Shown here piece by piece: positions 1 through 10,831 of a stretch of 64,000 nucleotides of DNA. The position numbers and the translations under genes are program-made. Under the pieces are notes generated by a model that worked only from the letters and a program-made list of their open reading frames with translations, had not been told where the DNA came from and searched no databases. Position 1 is the first letter of the stretch; each line of letters opens with the position of its first letter. Source of the DNA: Chlorops oryzae (Eukaryota > Arthropoda > Insecta > Diptera > Chloropidae); contig CM035807.1 of assembly GCA_020466095.1 (NCBI GenBank), positions 16,224,985 through 16,288,984 of the forward strand, read 5' to 3'.

Positions 1-50
1 CTCCAAAAAGTTACAATACCCCCTAATTATATGTTTTGTCAAAAATCAAT

Positions 51-360
51 ATTTAACAAGCAAGAAAACTAAAGTCGGTCAAAGTCGACAACATTGTCAC
101 ACTACGTTTTTGCCTTTCCGTACGTAAATTACACAAATATTATGTTTGAAACTTTTACAGTGGGCGGATATCGTCCATTTTCACTTAAAATCGTTCTCGG
201 GGCCCAAAATATCTCTGAGCCAAATATTGACTTGATGGCGATCCTACTACAGACGGACGGACGACCGGAAATGCCTATTTCGATTCAATATTCGATCCTA
301 ATGACTAGACAGCGGATAATATGCAAATGCATATCTTTAATAGATGATCGGATTTAAATT
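51..360 (+). repeat. Diverged copy of the GTGGGCG dispersed element
   Basis: The stretch opens with the same AAAGTCGGTCAA start seen at 3.16 kb. It continues with a phrase equivalent to the 4.56-4.68 kb part of that element: a GGGCGGATxTC block, an ATCxTxCTCGG block, then a short GACGGACGG run. It is much more diverged than the copies at 3.1 and 28.9 kb. Its apparent 87-residue reading frame is a by-product of the repeat and is not a gene. Confidence 0.6.
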
Positions 361-409
361 TTGTTTGCACACAAATTCGTTTCATAAGAAAATATTGCAA
401 ATGAGCCCT

Positions 410-530
410 ATTTAATTTTGCATATTTTGCATAAATGCATATTCTTGCTTATTCTTGCATATTTCCAATATGCAAAAATATGCAGGAATATGCACGTATA
501 TGCACTAATATGCACGAAAAAAACCTTATG
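410..530. repeat. TGCATAT-rich degenerate repeat, left block
   Basis: Many copies of TGCATAT and its reverse ATATGCA are spaced 10-15 bp apart in both orientations. A matching block lies at about 1140-1240 in which TGCATATTCC repeats directly. The two blocks bracket a transposase-like fragment (664-906) and a tRNA-like unit (990-1064), so they may be the sub-terminal repeats of one old element. I see no clean target duplication. Confidence 0.5.
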
Positions 531-663
531 AAATAATTGTTTTCGACTTGTCTTACGCGAAATACAACTGCTGATCTAGTAGGCAAATGCAAAACCGTTG
601 CAAATATTTGTCATTTGAATCAAAAGTTATAATTTTACTTCGATTTTTAAATGAACGTATAAG

Positions 664-906
664 ATGCCGAAAACGAAGTTTGCTTCCAAAAGAGCACAAA
701 TAAATAATTGGCTCAATGAAACGCAATCGGCATGTTTTGAGTTTGATGGCAATCAATTAATATGCGTCAGGTGCAAAAAATATGTGAGTTTTCATATTGA
801 ACCAAAGCATAAAGTTTTCTCATGCCCAGTTTCACAGTGCACACTTAACCCTCCTTTAATGATTCAACGTTGCTTAAGCGACAGAATCAATTTCAGAGTG
901 CTTTAA
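664..906 (+). pseudogene. hAT-like transposase N-terminal fragment (BED-finger type)
   Basis: This 80-residue open frame begins with a basic MPKTK start, then a short helix with an INNWL core, then a CVRC pair followed by histidines about ten residues on. That order (basic start, helix, C-x2-C with later H) is typical of the N-terminal DNA-binding part of arthropod hAT transposases and CGGBP1-like proteins. The frame stops after the finger and no catalytic core follows, so it is a fragment. It sits between two TGCATAT-rich blocks. The family call rests on pattern only. A chance open frame is the alternative. Confidence 0.4.
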
Positions 907-989
907 AAAGTACCGCTTAAGTTAAACTTAAGCTCCCAAGGTTGGACGCTTAGGCGAAGTTTTGAATTAATAAAAAAAAGAAAAAAAAC

Positions 990-1064
990 GCGACCAGAGC
1001 GGGAATCGAACCCACATACTTCCAAATCGTAAGTTGGCATCTCAGACAACTACGCCACGAAGCC
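990..1064 (-). repeat. tRNA-like SINE head or tRNA pseudogene
   Basis: Read on the minus strand this has a good A box (TGGCGTAGTTG) and a perfect B box (GGTTCGATTCC), followed directly by T-rich runs that can end pol III transcription. The acceptor stem does not pair, so this is not a working tRNA. The anticodon loop position would read ACG. It looks like a tRNA-derived SINE head. Confidence 0.6.
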
Positions 1065-1139
1065 TATGTTATCAATTTTTTTATTTTCCAAATGTCAACG
1101 AAAATAAAATATCTCAATTTATATACAAAATATACTGTT

Positions 1140-1245
1140 TTTATTCTGCATATTCCTGCATATTCCTGCATATTCCTGCATATACTTGCATATGTTTTTG
1201 CATATTCTTGCATATGTTTTTGCATATTTTGGATATGCAGTCTTA
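1140..1245. repeat. TGCATATTCC direct repeats, right block
   Basis: At least seven copies of GCATAT separated by TTCCT or similar spacers run across this stretch. It mirrors the block at 410-530 and may be the right sub-terminal part of the same element. Short frames here, rich in C, I, F and Y, are produced by the repeat. Confidence 0.55.
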
Positions 1246-1339
1246 AATCAAAAATAGGTCCTTCAAGAAGTCCAAATTCAAAATTTTATTTCATTCTGAC
1301 TTAAAACAAAAAAGTGCATAAAATCCGCTGTCTACTAAT

Positions 1340-1865
1340 GACGAATATACACATGTGTCTATACCTGCGGAGCCTAGTTCTAACTGTTACAAGGTCGACA
1401 CAAAGCTAATATACCCTGCCGAAGTTAGGTATAAAAGAATCTTCCTTAAAGATTTATTCATTTATTAGTTTCGATCTTAGAAGGACGAAATCCATAAGGG
1501 AAGTGCATTTCGAACTCCTGAAAAAAACTAAATTATTTGTAAACTAGTGTAACCGACCGATTAGTACTGGATGTACCCCTGAAAGATTTTTGATCAATCC
1601 CATTCGAGTTCTATATCATGTATCCGCCAATACGTATACAAAATTACGTCAAGATAGCTCAGCTCCTTTGATAAGAAAACTTTATACAGACAGGCAGACA
1701 GACGGACAGACAGACGGACAGACATGTCTAAATCGAATCTCCTGATGTCGCTGATCATATCTTTATACATTTTTGGTATGGCCTATTTGTGTCGTTCTGA
1801 GTGTTCTACACGTCCGTACAAGAGCTAAATACCCACGACAAAGAGTGCGTCGCGTATAACAGTTA
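1340..1865. repeat. Dispersed element fragment with GACGGACA run
   Basis: It contains a TATACCCTGCCGAAGTTAGG end-like piece near 1412 and, further on, an ACAGACGGACAGAC run ending in ACATGTCTAAATCGAATCTC. It finishes with a block resembling the downstream parts of the elements at 4.8 kb and 58.8 kb. It looks like two abutting fragments of the same broad repeat group. No open frame of note. Confidence 0.5.
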
Positions 1866-2542
1866 AGACATATAGACTTGAAGAGAAACTCGTTTCGCGA
1901 TTGTTTTTCGATAATTAGTCAAAAAGTCGGCACACTCACCCATTGGATTTAACAACGTTCACAAGATACAGATAGCCGACCGCAAGTACAGCAAAATATT
2001 TAATGGCCAACGAGATCATATTTTTAGACGAATTATTTCCGATTTATGAATTGAAAATTTGGCCGGCGGCGCTCGAACTTTTGCTCAAACTAATCGCTTT
2101 AAAAATATCAACTCATTGTATACTCTGGAAAACAATCAAATTTGTGTCTTTTTTCTTTCCGTAGATATTTAATAGAGAGCAGCACGAATGAGCTTGAACC
2201 GCAAAAATGACAGAAGAGAAGATTGCGCCCATCGCCTCTCAAAAGTGTTTCGTTCTGCGCGTTCGTCTATGTGATAAATGAACAGCTGGCTGAAAAGTCA
2301 CTTGGTTGTTTGAACAAAGAGTATATACATGAAGAGGCGGCATTTCGCCATTTTCTCTCTTCTCGCTTTCTGAGTTTCATGTTCATCATGAATGATTCAT
2401 GATTCATGAAGAATTTTCATTGCCATGCCTTTGAAGGTACAATGTGCAGAATTCGTACAATTTTATTATTATTATTATTTTCCAAGAAGTGGTCCGTCTG
2501 AATTTCAGGGGATTTCCTTTTTAAATAAAATTCAGTAGATAC
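1866..2542. other. No gene seen
   Basis: AT-rich sequence without a convincing open frame or recognisable repeat. There are short CATGATTCATGAA palindromic runs near 2385-2415 and a (TTA)n run near 2463. Confidence 0.5.
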
Positions 2543-2554
2543 CCCGTAAAAATA

Positions 2555-2820
2555 GGGCGGGAAGCAAGGCTACGCTGGTATGGACACGTCCTGAGAGCAA
2601 ATGAAAAGACTATGGCAAATAAAGGCTACGCACTGGAAATTCAAGGTTGCAGAAAACGGGGGCATCCGAAACAGCGCTGGATGGACACAATGAATTGAGA
2701 ACTCGAGGCTGTAGGACTTACCTCGGATGATGCAACCGACAGAGCAAAATGGAGGAACTGGTCGCGTTTTGCGGACCCCGGGATAGACCGGGATATTTAA
2801 ACACGCAATAAGAAGAAGAA
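2555..2820 (+). mobile_element. 5'-truncated RTE-type non-LTR retrotransposon, 3' end
   Basis: In frame from 2555 the sequence encodes the last part of an RTE-type ORF: an RLRWYGHVLR block, then RGHPKQRWMDT, then a DRAKWRNW/ADPG tail ending in TAA at 2798-2800. One in-frame TGA interrupts it right after MDTMN. A short AAGAAG tail follows. The insertion is flanked by an exact 12-bp repeat, CCCGTAAAAATA, at 2543-2554 and 2821-2832, which marks the target duplication. RWYGHVLR and the GxPKQRW block are well known in the C-terminus of RTE/BovB-like elements. A second copy lies at 19.3 kb. Confidence 0.85.
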
Positions 2821-3903
2821 CCCGTAAAAATACGAAGAATCCCATTCAAAATGGGTCTTACCTTAAACGTGAAAACCTCGAAAATAAACGACGCACTTTT
2901 CGGGAAAGCACCTTCTTTGGCAGTCTTGTGCATTTCGTGTAATTTGTAAGTTCATATCTCGGACAGGGTTTCACAGGGACTGGGATTATGTATACGGACT
3001 CGTCAATAAGTGAATCTCTGAATTTCTGTCCAAATTTGAACAAGCTGCATTATTTAAGCAGTTTAAGTTTGGCAGCCTTTGAAAGCTGGAAATTTAGTGA
3101 GCGTAGCGAAGCACAGTGGGATCGCTTCATAGATTTGAATAAAACAAGTAAGAAAGCTAAAGTCGGTCAAGCCCGACTTTGAAATACCCAGCGTCCCGAC
3201 ATTATGAGCGCACTATATTTTGCTTCTCTATTTGTGGGCGTGGCAGTGGAAGGGCAACATAATTATTTCCCTACACCTTTCATTCGCCTTGGTGAACTTA
3301 TGTTGCGAATTTGAAGCTTCTACGCCTTTTACTTCGGAAGTTACGAAAAATCTTTATTTGTGGGCGTGGCAGTGGGCGGGCCACAAAAAATTTTTTCCTA
3401 CACCTTTCATTCGCCTTGGTGAACCTATGTTGCGAATTCGAAGCTTCTACGCCTTTTACTTCGGAAGTTACGAAAAATCTTTATTTGTGGGCGTGGCAGT
3501 GGGCGGGCCATAAAAAAAATTTTCCTACACCTTTCATTCGCCTTGGTTAACCTATGTTGCGAATTTGAAGCTTCTACGCCTTTTACTTCGGAAGTTATGA
3601 AAATTCTCTATTTGTGGGCGTGGCAGTGGGCGGGCTACATAAATTTTTGTTCCTACACCTTTCATTTGCCTTGGTCAACCTATGCTGCGAATTTGAACCT
3701 TCTACGCCTTTTACTTCACAAGTTACGATAAGCCCTTATTTGTGGGCTTATTTGTGGGCGTGGCTCACGGAGGGCGGCGTCCATTTTTTGCCAGGATATG
3801 TCCCTTTTCGTAGTTTACCAGCACACCAAATATCAATGGAATGTGTTGATTGGTTCGCAAGTTACAAGCATTTTATTGAAAACACAATAAATTTATTTGT
3901 GGG

Positions 3904-4553
3904 TGTTGTGATTATTAGGGGAATGTATCAGTCTGACTCCTCCAGACTACTACATAGACCTAAATATCCTTTATAAATAAAAACCAGGACACAGAGAATT
4001 CATTTAAGTCCTTTTATTAATTTACTTATTATTTTAATTACAAAGTTTGGATCCTACTCTAGCTCCTAATTGACTCGAAAGGACTTCCCTAATTCCCTGT
4101 CTAACACTTAAGTCTACGCTCCGCTGTCGTGGCCCTTGGGTGAGTACGTGCACCGGAGTTGAGACTTTGAATACTGAATCAAGAGTCCCTTTTTCGATGT
4201 TGATTCTTCTCTTTTATAAGTAGAAAGTGCTTAGGCTGCACTTTCTCGCCAAATCTGCAACACTTCCGCAAATGACGAACTGCTGTTGTGCAATCGCCTA
4301 TTGCCCAATTTCGCTTTTCTCCATAACTTCGTTTAATAGCTGGTGCTGACGTAGTCGTTGTTCTCATTACCGCTGACCTACTTCTGCGTTCCAGTTCTAG
4401 TTCTGCTTTGGTGACGATATTGTGTCATTGTCTTCGATCGTTGCATTTCTTTTGTTTGCTTCTGTCTGTTATTCGCTGTTCTTGCGAAAACGATTGACTG
4501 CTTGATTCATGCTAGGTCGTACAGTGAGTACACGAATGTTGTAACTCACAACA
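3904..4553. mobile_element. Solo LTR, gypsy-like, 650 bp
   Basis: The segment begins TGTTGTGA and ends TCACAACA, a perfect 8-bp inverted TG...CA terminus. It is flanked on both sides by TGGG (3900-3903 and 4554-4557). Removing it with one TGGG restores TTTGTGGGCGTGGCAGTGGG, exactly the sequence of the uninterrupted copies of the host repeat. A TATAAATAAA stretch sits near 3971. Size, ends and a 4-bp duplication fit a solo LTR of the Ty3/gypsy type. No internal retroviral-like genes are present. Confidence 0.85.
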
Positions 4554-4675
4554 TGGGCGTGGCAGTGGGCGGATGTCTCCCATTTTTACTTAGGATCATA
4601 CTCGGACCCCGATATACATGTGTGCCAAATTTCGACTTCATTGGTTCAGCCGTTTCGGAGGAGATCCGACCACGG

Positions 4676-4772
4676 ACGGACGGACAGACGGACAGACGGT
4701 CAGACGGACAGACGGACAGACGGACAGACGGACAGACGGACAGACGGTCAGACGGACAGACGGACAGACGGA
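4676..4772. repeat. GACGGACA tandem array
   Basis: About twelve units of the 8-mer GACGGACA, with occasional GACGGTCA variants, inside the dispersed element. A matching array on the other strand lies at 27909-28005. It generates TDGQTDRR-type frames that are not genes. Confidence 0.85.
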
Positions 4773-5015
4773 CATGTCTAAATCGATTCAGTTTTTGATC
4801 CTGATCATTTCTATATATATTTTTCTATATCTCCGGAGCTTAATTCTCCCTGTTACAAGATTTGCACAAAACTAATATACCCCGCTTACGCTGGGTATAA
4901 AAAATGATTAGGAGTGCTCGTAGAACAATGATACCACCTAACACCAAGCATTATTTTTATGGAATTAAGAAAAAAAAAAAACAAAGTTTCATCAAAATGA
5001 GCCACGACAAAGCTC

Positions 5016-5055
5016 ATCGGGATGCTGGGTATTTTAAAGTCGGAATAGACCGACC
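5016..5055. repeat. Terminal piece of the GTCGGTCAA dispersed repeat
   Basis: GCTGGGTATTTTAAAGTCGG followed by AATAGACCGACC matches the ends of the repeats at 3.17 and 28.85 kb. It is the insertion target of the inverted-repeat element that follows. Confidence 0.6.
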
Positions 5056-5254
5056 CATGATACAAGAAAACAAGATAGCGCCACTTCAGTACCGCTATTT
5101 TGAGGCTCACTCTAAGAGCCGAAAATTGAGTTTATGACATCACTGAGCGAGAAATTGTTGTTGTTTCCCATGCTATACAACAACAACGAATCGCGATTTT
5201 GAGTTTGTGACGTTTCCTCTCTCAAGTGGCGCTATCTTGTTTTCTTGTATCATG
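5056..5254. mobile_element. 199-bp TIR element (MITE) with 9-bp target duplication
   Basis: Terminal inverted repeats of 31 bp match perfectly: positions 5056-5086 read CATGATACAAGAAAACAAGA and on through GCGCCACTT, and 5224-5254 is their exact complement. The direct repeat AGACCGACC flanks both sides (5047-5055 and 5255-5263). The inner part contains TTGTTGTT/AACAACAAC complementary runs. There is no coding capacity. A 9-bp duplication is typical of Mutator-like transposons, though the superfamily is inferred from that length alone. Confidence 0.85.
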
Positions 5255-5263
5255 AGACCGACC

Positions 5264-8200
5264 TTCGTTTTGGTACTATTTATTTATCCTAAAAAGTAAT
5301 GATTTCACATTTTTTGTGTTGATGGAAAAGCAGTTGAAAAAAAGAAAAATTAGGACTTTTATCCACAGATGCCCTAGGAGTAAAATAATTTACTCTTGAT
5401 CTCTTCCAGAAATCCCTAATTTATCCTTAGTTTATCCTAAATGTGCCCCGACATTGTACTCATGTACCCTACTAAAATTAAAATGTGTGATTTTGGGTGT
5501 TAAACTTATCCTTTTCAAATATTGTTTTCGTTTAAATATTCCATTTGTGATTGAATTTTAAGGATGAAATATGAAAAAGATAATTGAAAAACTTTACTGA
5601 GGAAAAGCTGAAATATGAGGTTTTATGCAAGTCTTGTTGCCTTAAAGCATCAGAAATACAGTCTGGCTTATTCAAGTCTTTTTGAAGAATTTTTCCTCAG
5701 AATGCCTATAGCATAGGCATGTCTACAAAAAAAAAAACCCAAAAAATATATAGCACCACAAAGGAGGAGGAAATAACTAGCATCCTAGTTAGCACATTAG
5801 CCCAAATCGAGCCGCTTTCTTTTAATGAGCTTTGATCGAACGTGACATGCTCTGATGTACTCACATGTAATTCTCATTGGCAGTTTCTTACACAAGGCAC
5901 ATTAGTTCATGTTAATACAGCGATTACATGGTAGTCACGTAGGAAATTCCAAAGAAACTAAGATTGGCTTAGCTGGCCTACAGTGGAAATGAGAAACTTG
6001 ATTTTTAATTGGAATTTGCTATGAAAAACGAAGAGAAATACTGCCGGTCATGTCCGGATATGATATATGTATGTATGTATCCAGCGTACTAGTCTGTAAC
6101 GATGTATTTAACCTATTAATCAAGTTCCAACTTTTGCTTTTGCGAGCCCATTTTGACCAATGTCATAAAAGAGTTGGGAGAAAAAAGTTCGAATTGATTG
6201 GTAAAGCCAATTGGAGAGAATTTCTACTGCGGATGGACAGAGGTGCAAATACATTTTGGTATAATTAACCAATATATCTTGCCGAAGCTGGCTATAAACT
6301 TAACTTGTGCACTGATCAAGAAAAGGACGTATATGTGATTTTTTATGTAGAATCAATAATCAATGAGAATATGGGATTTAAATAATTCCTTACTTATGCA
6401 CGGTTGAAACGATGGATTGCTTCCTATGCGGCGAATGTCTACAATGAAAGGTGATCCAGCTTTTTGACCTACGGACCCGTCATGTCCTTTGTTAAAGAGT
6501 CAAACGAGAAAATTGCAGACTAACTGCTTTATCTGAAGAGGACTGATCAGCGGAATCTGATGGGCTTGATAACGGGAGAGAAGAAGATATTCAAAGGAGT
6601 CGTTGCAGATCCCACATGTTTCTCCTGCCCTGAGAATGAGGACATTGCAGAGCACTTTCTCTGCTAGTGCTCTGCATTCTCGAGAACAAGGATGAGAACG
6701 TGAGGTCGTGACGTATTGAGCGTGGAAAACATCCATTCTCTACCACTCACGGACCTTTTTGGTGACCTCAAGAAAATCAGGAAAATCTGACAGAGCTCAG
6801 CTCCATTTATCACCCTTCGTTTCTTTTCCTTTTGACCTTTTCTCTTTTTCACGGTTGGCAAAATGGACAAAATTGCCTGATTGCCAAGGGACAGTCCATC
6901 TTACCCACAGACTTAACTCTCTTAACCATAATTTAACCATTTAGTTCGAACATAAATGCCTTCCTTTTATCCATTTTCAGAGAAGTGGATGTTCAAACAA
7001 AAAAGGTTACAAGAAGAATAGAATAGAATCCGCGTCAGGATATTTATTTTTCAATTTTTTTTTGGTCACGTGCGTAAGTCGTTAGGAAACTTTTTACTGC
7101 ACGTTTTCGACGTGAAAGAGTTAACGGCAAATCTATTATGGATTGGTGAAAAGTACCTACTTATGCATGAATGCAATCATCAAATGAAATGCAGTCGTTT
7201 AGTTGATCGCAATTTTCAATAATTGTTAATGGTACGAACAAGTTTTAGTATTGAGAAAAACGTGTTCCGTCTCATTTTCAATCGCCTTGAATGTAATGAG
7301 GAAATTAATTTTTTTTTTCGTCTGTATAGATAGAGCTTTTTTGAAGGGACAACAAGGTATCTCTGGCCCAAAGCTTTCATGTGCCACGTTGAAAAAATAT
7401 TCTCTCGCTACCGAAATTTGAACGAATCCAGTTTAAATAAACTCTTAGCTTTTGAGCTTCAGAAATAAGGACTTTTGCATTTAAAACATTGTAAAATTTC
7501 AAAATTTTTCTTCGATGAGTTTCAATAAATTTTAATGTTTTTTTTTTCATGCGTTCATACTTTGATTCTTGCAGCAATAATGTATTCACTTATTTGCATT
7601 TATTGGCAACATTCGGTCACATCAATTCCGAATGACCGCAAAATTTGCAATTGTTTTAAATCGAAAAATATATGGTATTTTAATTCCTGCAACATTTGAA
7701 AGTACCAATTTTTTCACCGCAATATCCGGTTTCACGAGTACATGGCACACTCCGGCGTGAGTGAAAGCCCTGAAGTAATTCGAACTAGTCTCCAGCTACT
7801 CCCCGACTAGTCACAGAAGTTCCAAAAGTATTTCCTTTTTATTTGCCTACCAACGCTTTAGAATGTCTTCTCTAGTATTGAGCTGTCATTGGCAAAAAAC
7901 CACCCTCGCATTTAACTGCTCCATAAGTAAACCTCCTGTAATCAGGTAGAGGTTTATTGTTCCATTTGTAACAGATGATTTATTAACTAAACTTCTTCTA
8001 ATTTGCTAGTCAATTCTCATATAGAAAATACACTCCATTTTAACTACCCCAACGGGAAAATACGTAATACATGAACTTTGTAATTTAATAATCCATTTAT
8101 AAATTCAAAGAAGTGGAACTATGCATTACCAGGTTATCGGAATTGTAAGGAGTAGAAGATTTTTGTTATATTTTCTACCAACAACAACCAAATTGATATG

Positions 8201-9170
8201 TACTTACAGTTGCAATTACATTGGTAATGCACGATTTTCTTAGGACATCGCTGTATAAAAATTCATTGCTTACCTACATAATGGATAGTTATGTTGAAGG
8301 TTTAACTTACTTTGCTTACCTTTTCCATTGGGTACCTAGTCGAAATCTGGGTAACCTGAGAGTACTCCATTTTGGTAAAATATTCTCTTCATTACTGCAC
8401 GGAAGGTTGCAATGGTGGAATTTCATTTTAAGTCCAAGCATATGCGTGTTAAAATTTTGGATGCGCGATTCACTGAATATAATTGAGTCTAAAATTTTAC
8501 CCGTTCCAAAAACTTGGAAATTCCTCTTACACCCTCTTCTAATTAGCATTTCACTCAACTACAATTTTCATACGGCCACTGTTGGTATTGTTGGTATTTG
8601 GCTGGGCAAAAATTAGGATTCGAAACTAAGCGTCTTCTAGTTAACGAAATCCGGGCAATTAGACTGGTGTACACATTAGTCATTGGTCTTAAATTTTTTA
8701 AATGCTCATTTGCGTAATATTCGATAATATCTTTAACGCCTAATAGTGTTCGAATTTTCATTTGTTAGGCAACGGATGTCTTTTTCCATTTTCTTATTTC
8801 ATTTAAATTCATATGTATGTACCTATATCAATAGCGGAGAAAAGTTTTCTAAAGCTTAGTTAAACATATTTTCTTGCACTAATAGTACCTAGTGGAACAC
8901 CGAAAGTATTCACTGAATTGAGACAAAAGGTAAACATTTCGTTTTTTGTTTTATTTTCAAATCAAGGTTTTGTAAATATTAATTTAGGTTTATCAAAAAA
9001 TATTAACAATTATTTGCTTTAAGCAAAACAAGCCTTTAAAAATTTGAATTGCCTAACCCTTCCGCTATGGCAACATCAACAATTTAAGTTCTCTGACCTA
9101 AACTTTTGCGCTTTCTGATCGTTTTTTGTGATTTAGTTGTTAAACGAAACTATTTCTATTGTTTGTACCC
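5264..9170. other. No supported gene
   Basis: AT-rich sequence. A 131-codon frame at 8221-8616 has no recognisable motif, no splice context and no start context that supports it. A remnant of a dispersed-element end (TATATCTTGCCGAAGCTGG) sits at 6273-6292. I see no RNA genes or clear transposon ends. Confidence 0.5.
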
Positions 9171-9650
9171 ATTAGGAGCGAGAAAACTGAAGTTAGCCGA
9201 TTATGTGAACCTATATAGAGTAAAGGTCGAGAAGTTAATCTTGTATGAGATTCGCTCACTAGTCGGTGGTGGTTCCTGGCAAGTCCACCGATGAAGTTAA
9301 AATTTGCCTATTAAAAAAGCTTCTTTAAAAGCAACTTGCTGTTCGGAGTTGGCGTTAAACTGAAGGTCCCACTCTTCCTACTAAAGTGACACAGACAGCG
9401 ACATGCCAAACGACAGGTCGGTCCTTTTACATCCATGCCCACACAGATGACCAACACTAAAGCTTTATCGTTACTTGAGAATGAAAGGGGGCAGAAGTTT
9501 CTAAGTAATTCGAAATATAAACGGATCATGGCTACTCCCATAATATAAACTACATATTGGAAATTTTTCGCCAATATCATCGGCAAGCAGGGTATACCAA
9601 AATCAGGTTTGACCGACCATAGCTTTCTTAATTATTTTCGCCGGCTATAA
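9171..9650. repeat. Decayed dispersed-element fragments
   Basis: The stretch opens GAGCGAGAAAACTGAAG and closes with AAGCAGGGTATACC, then a GGTTTGACCGACCATAGCTT phrase. These are the two ends of the GTCGGTCAA repeat group in degraded form. The interior is not alignable by eye. Confidence 0.5.
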
Positions 9651-9714
9651 TACATTTTTGCATGTAAAGAAAATAATTAGAAGCGTAACCAATTCATTGA
9701 TTGATATTTCCCAC

Positions 9715-9720
9715 TATAAA
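9715..9720 (+). promoter_or_regulatory. TATA box of K1
   Basis: TATAAA lies 72 bp upstream of the K1 start codon. The spacing is close to the TATA-to-ATG distance of K2, K4 and K5, which supports it as the core promoter. Confidence 0.6.
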
Positions 9721-9786
9721 ATCGGCGCTTAAAATGCTCGTGATTTTCATTTTTCGCTTGATCAACGTCAGAATAACCAATTCAAT

Positions 9787-10126
9787 ATGAAAGTGTTCGT
9801 AGTTTGTCTTATACTCGCTTCCTTAACGGCAGTGCTAGCAGCAAATGTGTGTCCTCGAATTTGCCAACTCATATACATCCCTATTTGTGCCATCTCAAGA
9901 CCAAAAAACGGCCCCACTAAGCTTCAAACAATGGGAAATTTTGTAAGCTGCGCATGATGAAATGCTCTCAACCTGAAGAGAGTAAGAAATTTTGCTTTAT
10001 TTATTAAAAATTATTTAAAAATTTTTTCTTCCTATCAAAGACTGGACAAAACATTCCAATGGTGAATGCAACAGACCAACAAGAAAATATTGGTTTGTTC
10101 CCAATATGATTAGGGTATTCCCTTAA
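9787..10126 (+). pseudogene. Kazal-type serine protease inhibitor K1, frameshifted
   Basis: Two exons are visible: 9787-9981 and 10041-10126, with a GTAAG donor, a CAAAG acceptor and a phase-1 intron. The product starts with a hydrophobic signal peptide ending near ALAA and then shows the classic Kazal spacing: VCPRIC, PIC, GNFC, MKC and a final NGEC after W. All six cysteines are present, but only if one base is missing from the reading. As written, the T run at 9939-9942 is one short, and the first frame ends at TGA 9955-9957 after 56 residues. With the next frame the peptide reads through the fourth and fifth cysteines, across the intron, to TAA at 10124-10126. It is either a recent pseudogene or a one-base sequence error. 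The likely role is a small secreted protease inhibitor. Confidence 0.8.
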
Positions 10127-10830
10127 AAGTGAAAAGATTGAAAAATCGTAAAAGTGTAAAATTATTTATACAAAATTTCGTTCATTAATTTCTAGGCCTT
10201 CTTGATTTACGATTTTTCAAAGTTTTCGTGGCAAATACACGTTTAAGGGAAGACCCCTAATATTTCTACGTAGATAAGGATACACGCAAAAAAAAATTCT
10301 ATAAAAACAGATTGTTATGAATTTTTAAATCAAAGCAAATATTCAAATTCGAAAAATCGATGTTTGTTGTATTTTGAAGAGTTTTTTCGTAACAGGTTTG
10401 AAAAAAATTGACTTAAGCGATTCTGATGCTGTATGGATAAGGACATCGGTGAAAAAGGCTAAATGTCGTCAACAGTGTCAACGGTGTAGAATTCTCTTAC
10501 CAATGAGCTACCTTTAACGACATAGATTTGTCTTTATAGAAAAATATAAAAAAGAAATTGAAGAGATTCAACCCGGAACAATCGAAAACGTTTTGAAAAT
10601 TTTGTACTGCCAATCCAGTCCTGGTAACCATATGAATGAAATTTTGTTTCGTTCTTAAGTGACAAAGTTCAACTCTTCCACTTAAACAAAAAATTTGGAA
10701 AAAGATATCTGTGGTTTCTCCATACATAGCTGATTCAAATTTACCATGGCTATTCCCACAATATTCGGGTCCAATATCTCTAGTGTTAACTTTTTCACAT
10801 CAAAATTTGCTGAACTCTAGGCTAGGTTTG
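10127..10830. other. No supported gene
   Basis: AT-rich spacer downstream of K1 with no motif I can support. Confidence 0.5.
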
Positions 10831-10831
10831 G

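Larger units (their letters stand above)
3142..4902 (+). repeat. Dispersed element with ~126-bp internal tandem units, plus orientation
   Basis: The element starts AAACAAGTAAGAAAGCTAAA and ends at the CCCGCTTACGCTGGGTATAA phrase. Internally it holds four near-identical units of about 126 bp at roughly 3234-3740, each carrying TTTGTGGGCGTGGCAGTGG, then a more diverged fifth. A GACGGACA array follows near its end. A solo LTR interrupts it at 3904-4553. A second copy in inverse orientation lies at 27.78-28.88 kb without the LTR. Because the unit is close to a multiple of three, spurious frames encoding a repeated NLCCEFEASTPF phrase appear; I do not regard these as coding. Confidence 0.85.

Noticed and set aside
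990..1064. Functional tRNA-Arg(ACG)
   Set aside because: The A and B boxes are good, but the acceptor stem does not pair and the anticodon stem has a mismatch.
3220..3976. Frames encoding a repeated NLCCEFEASTPFTSEV phrase, also at 28127-28733
   Set aside because: They arise from ~126-bp tandem units within a dispersed element and are conserved only as DNA.
4676..4772. CRISPR-like regular repeat
   Set aside because: Units are contiguous 8-mers without spacers in a eukaryotic genome.
4502..4875. TDGQTDRR-type frames, also at 27809-28130
   Set aside because: Translation of GACGGACA tandem arrays.
8221..8616. 131-codon plus-strand frame
   Set aside because: No domain, signal or splice support, and an 80-codon frame on the other strand overlaps it.
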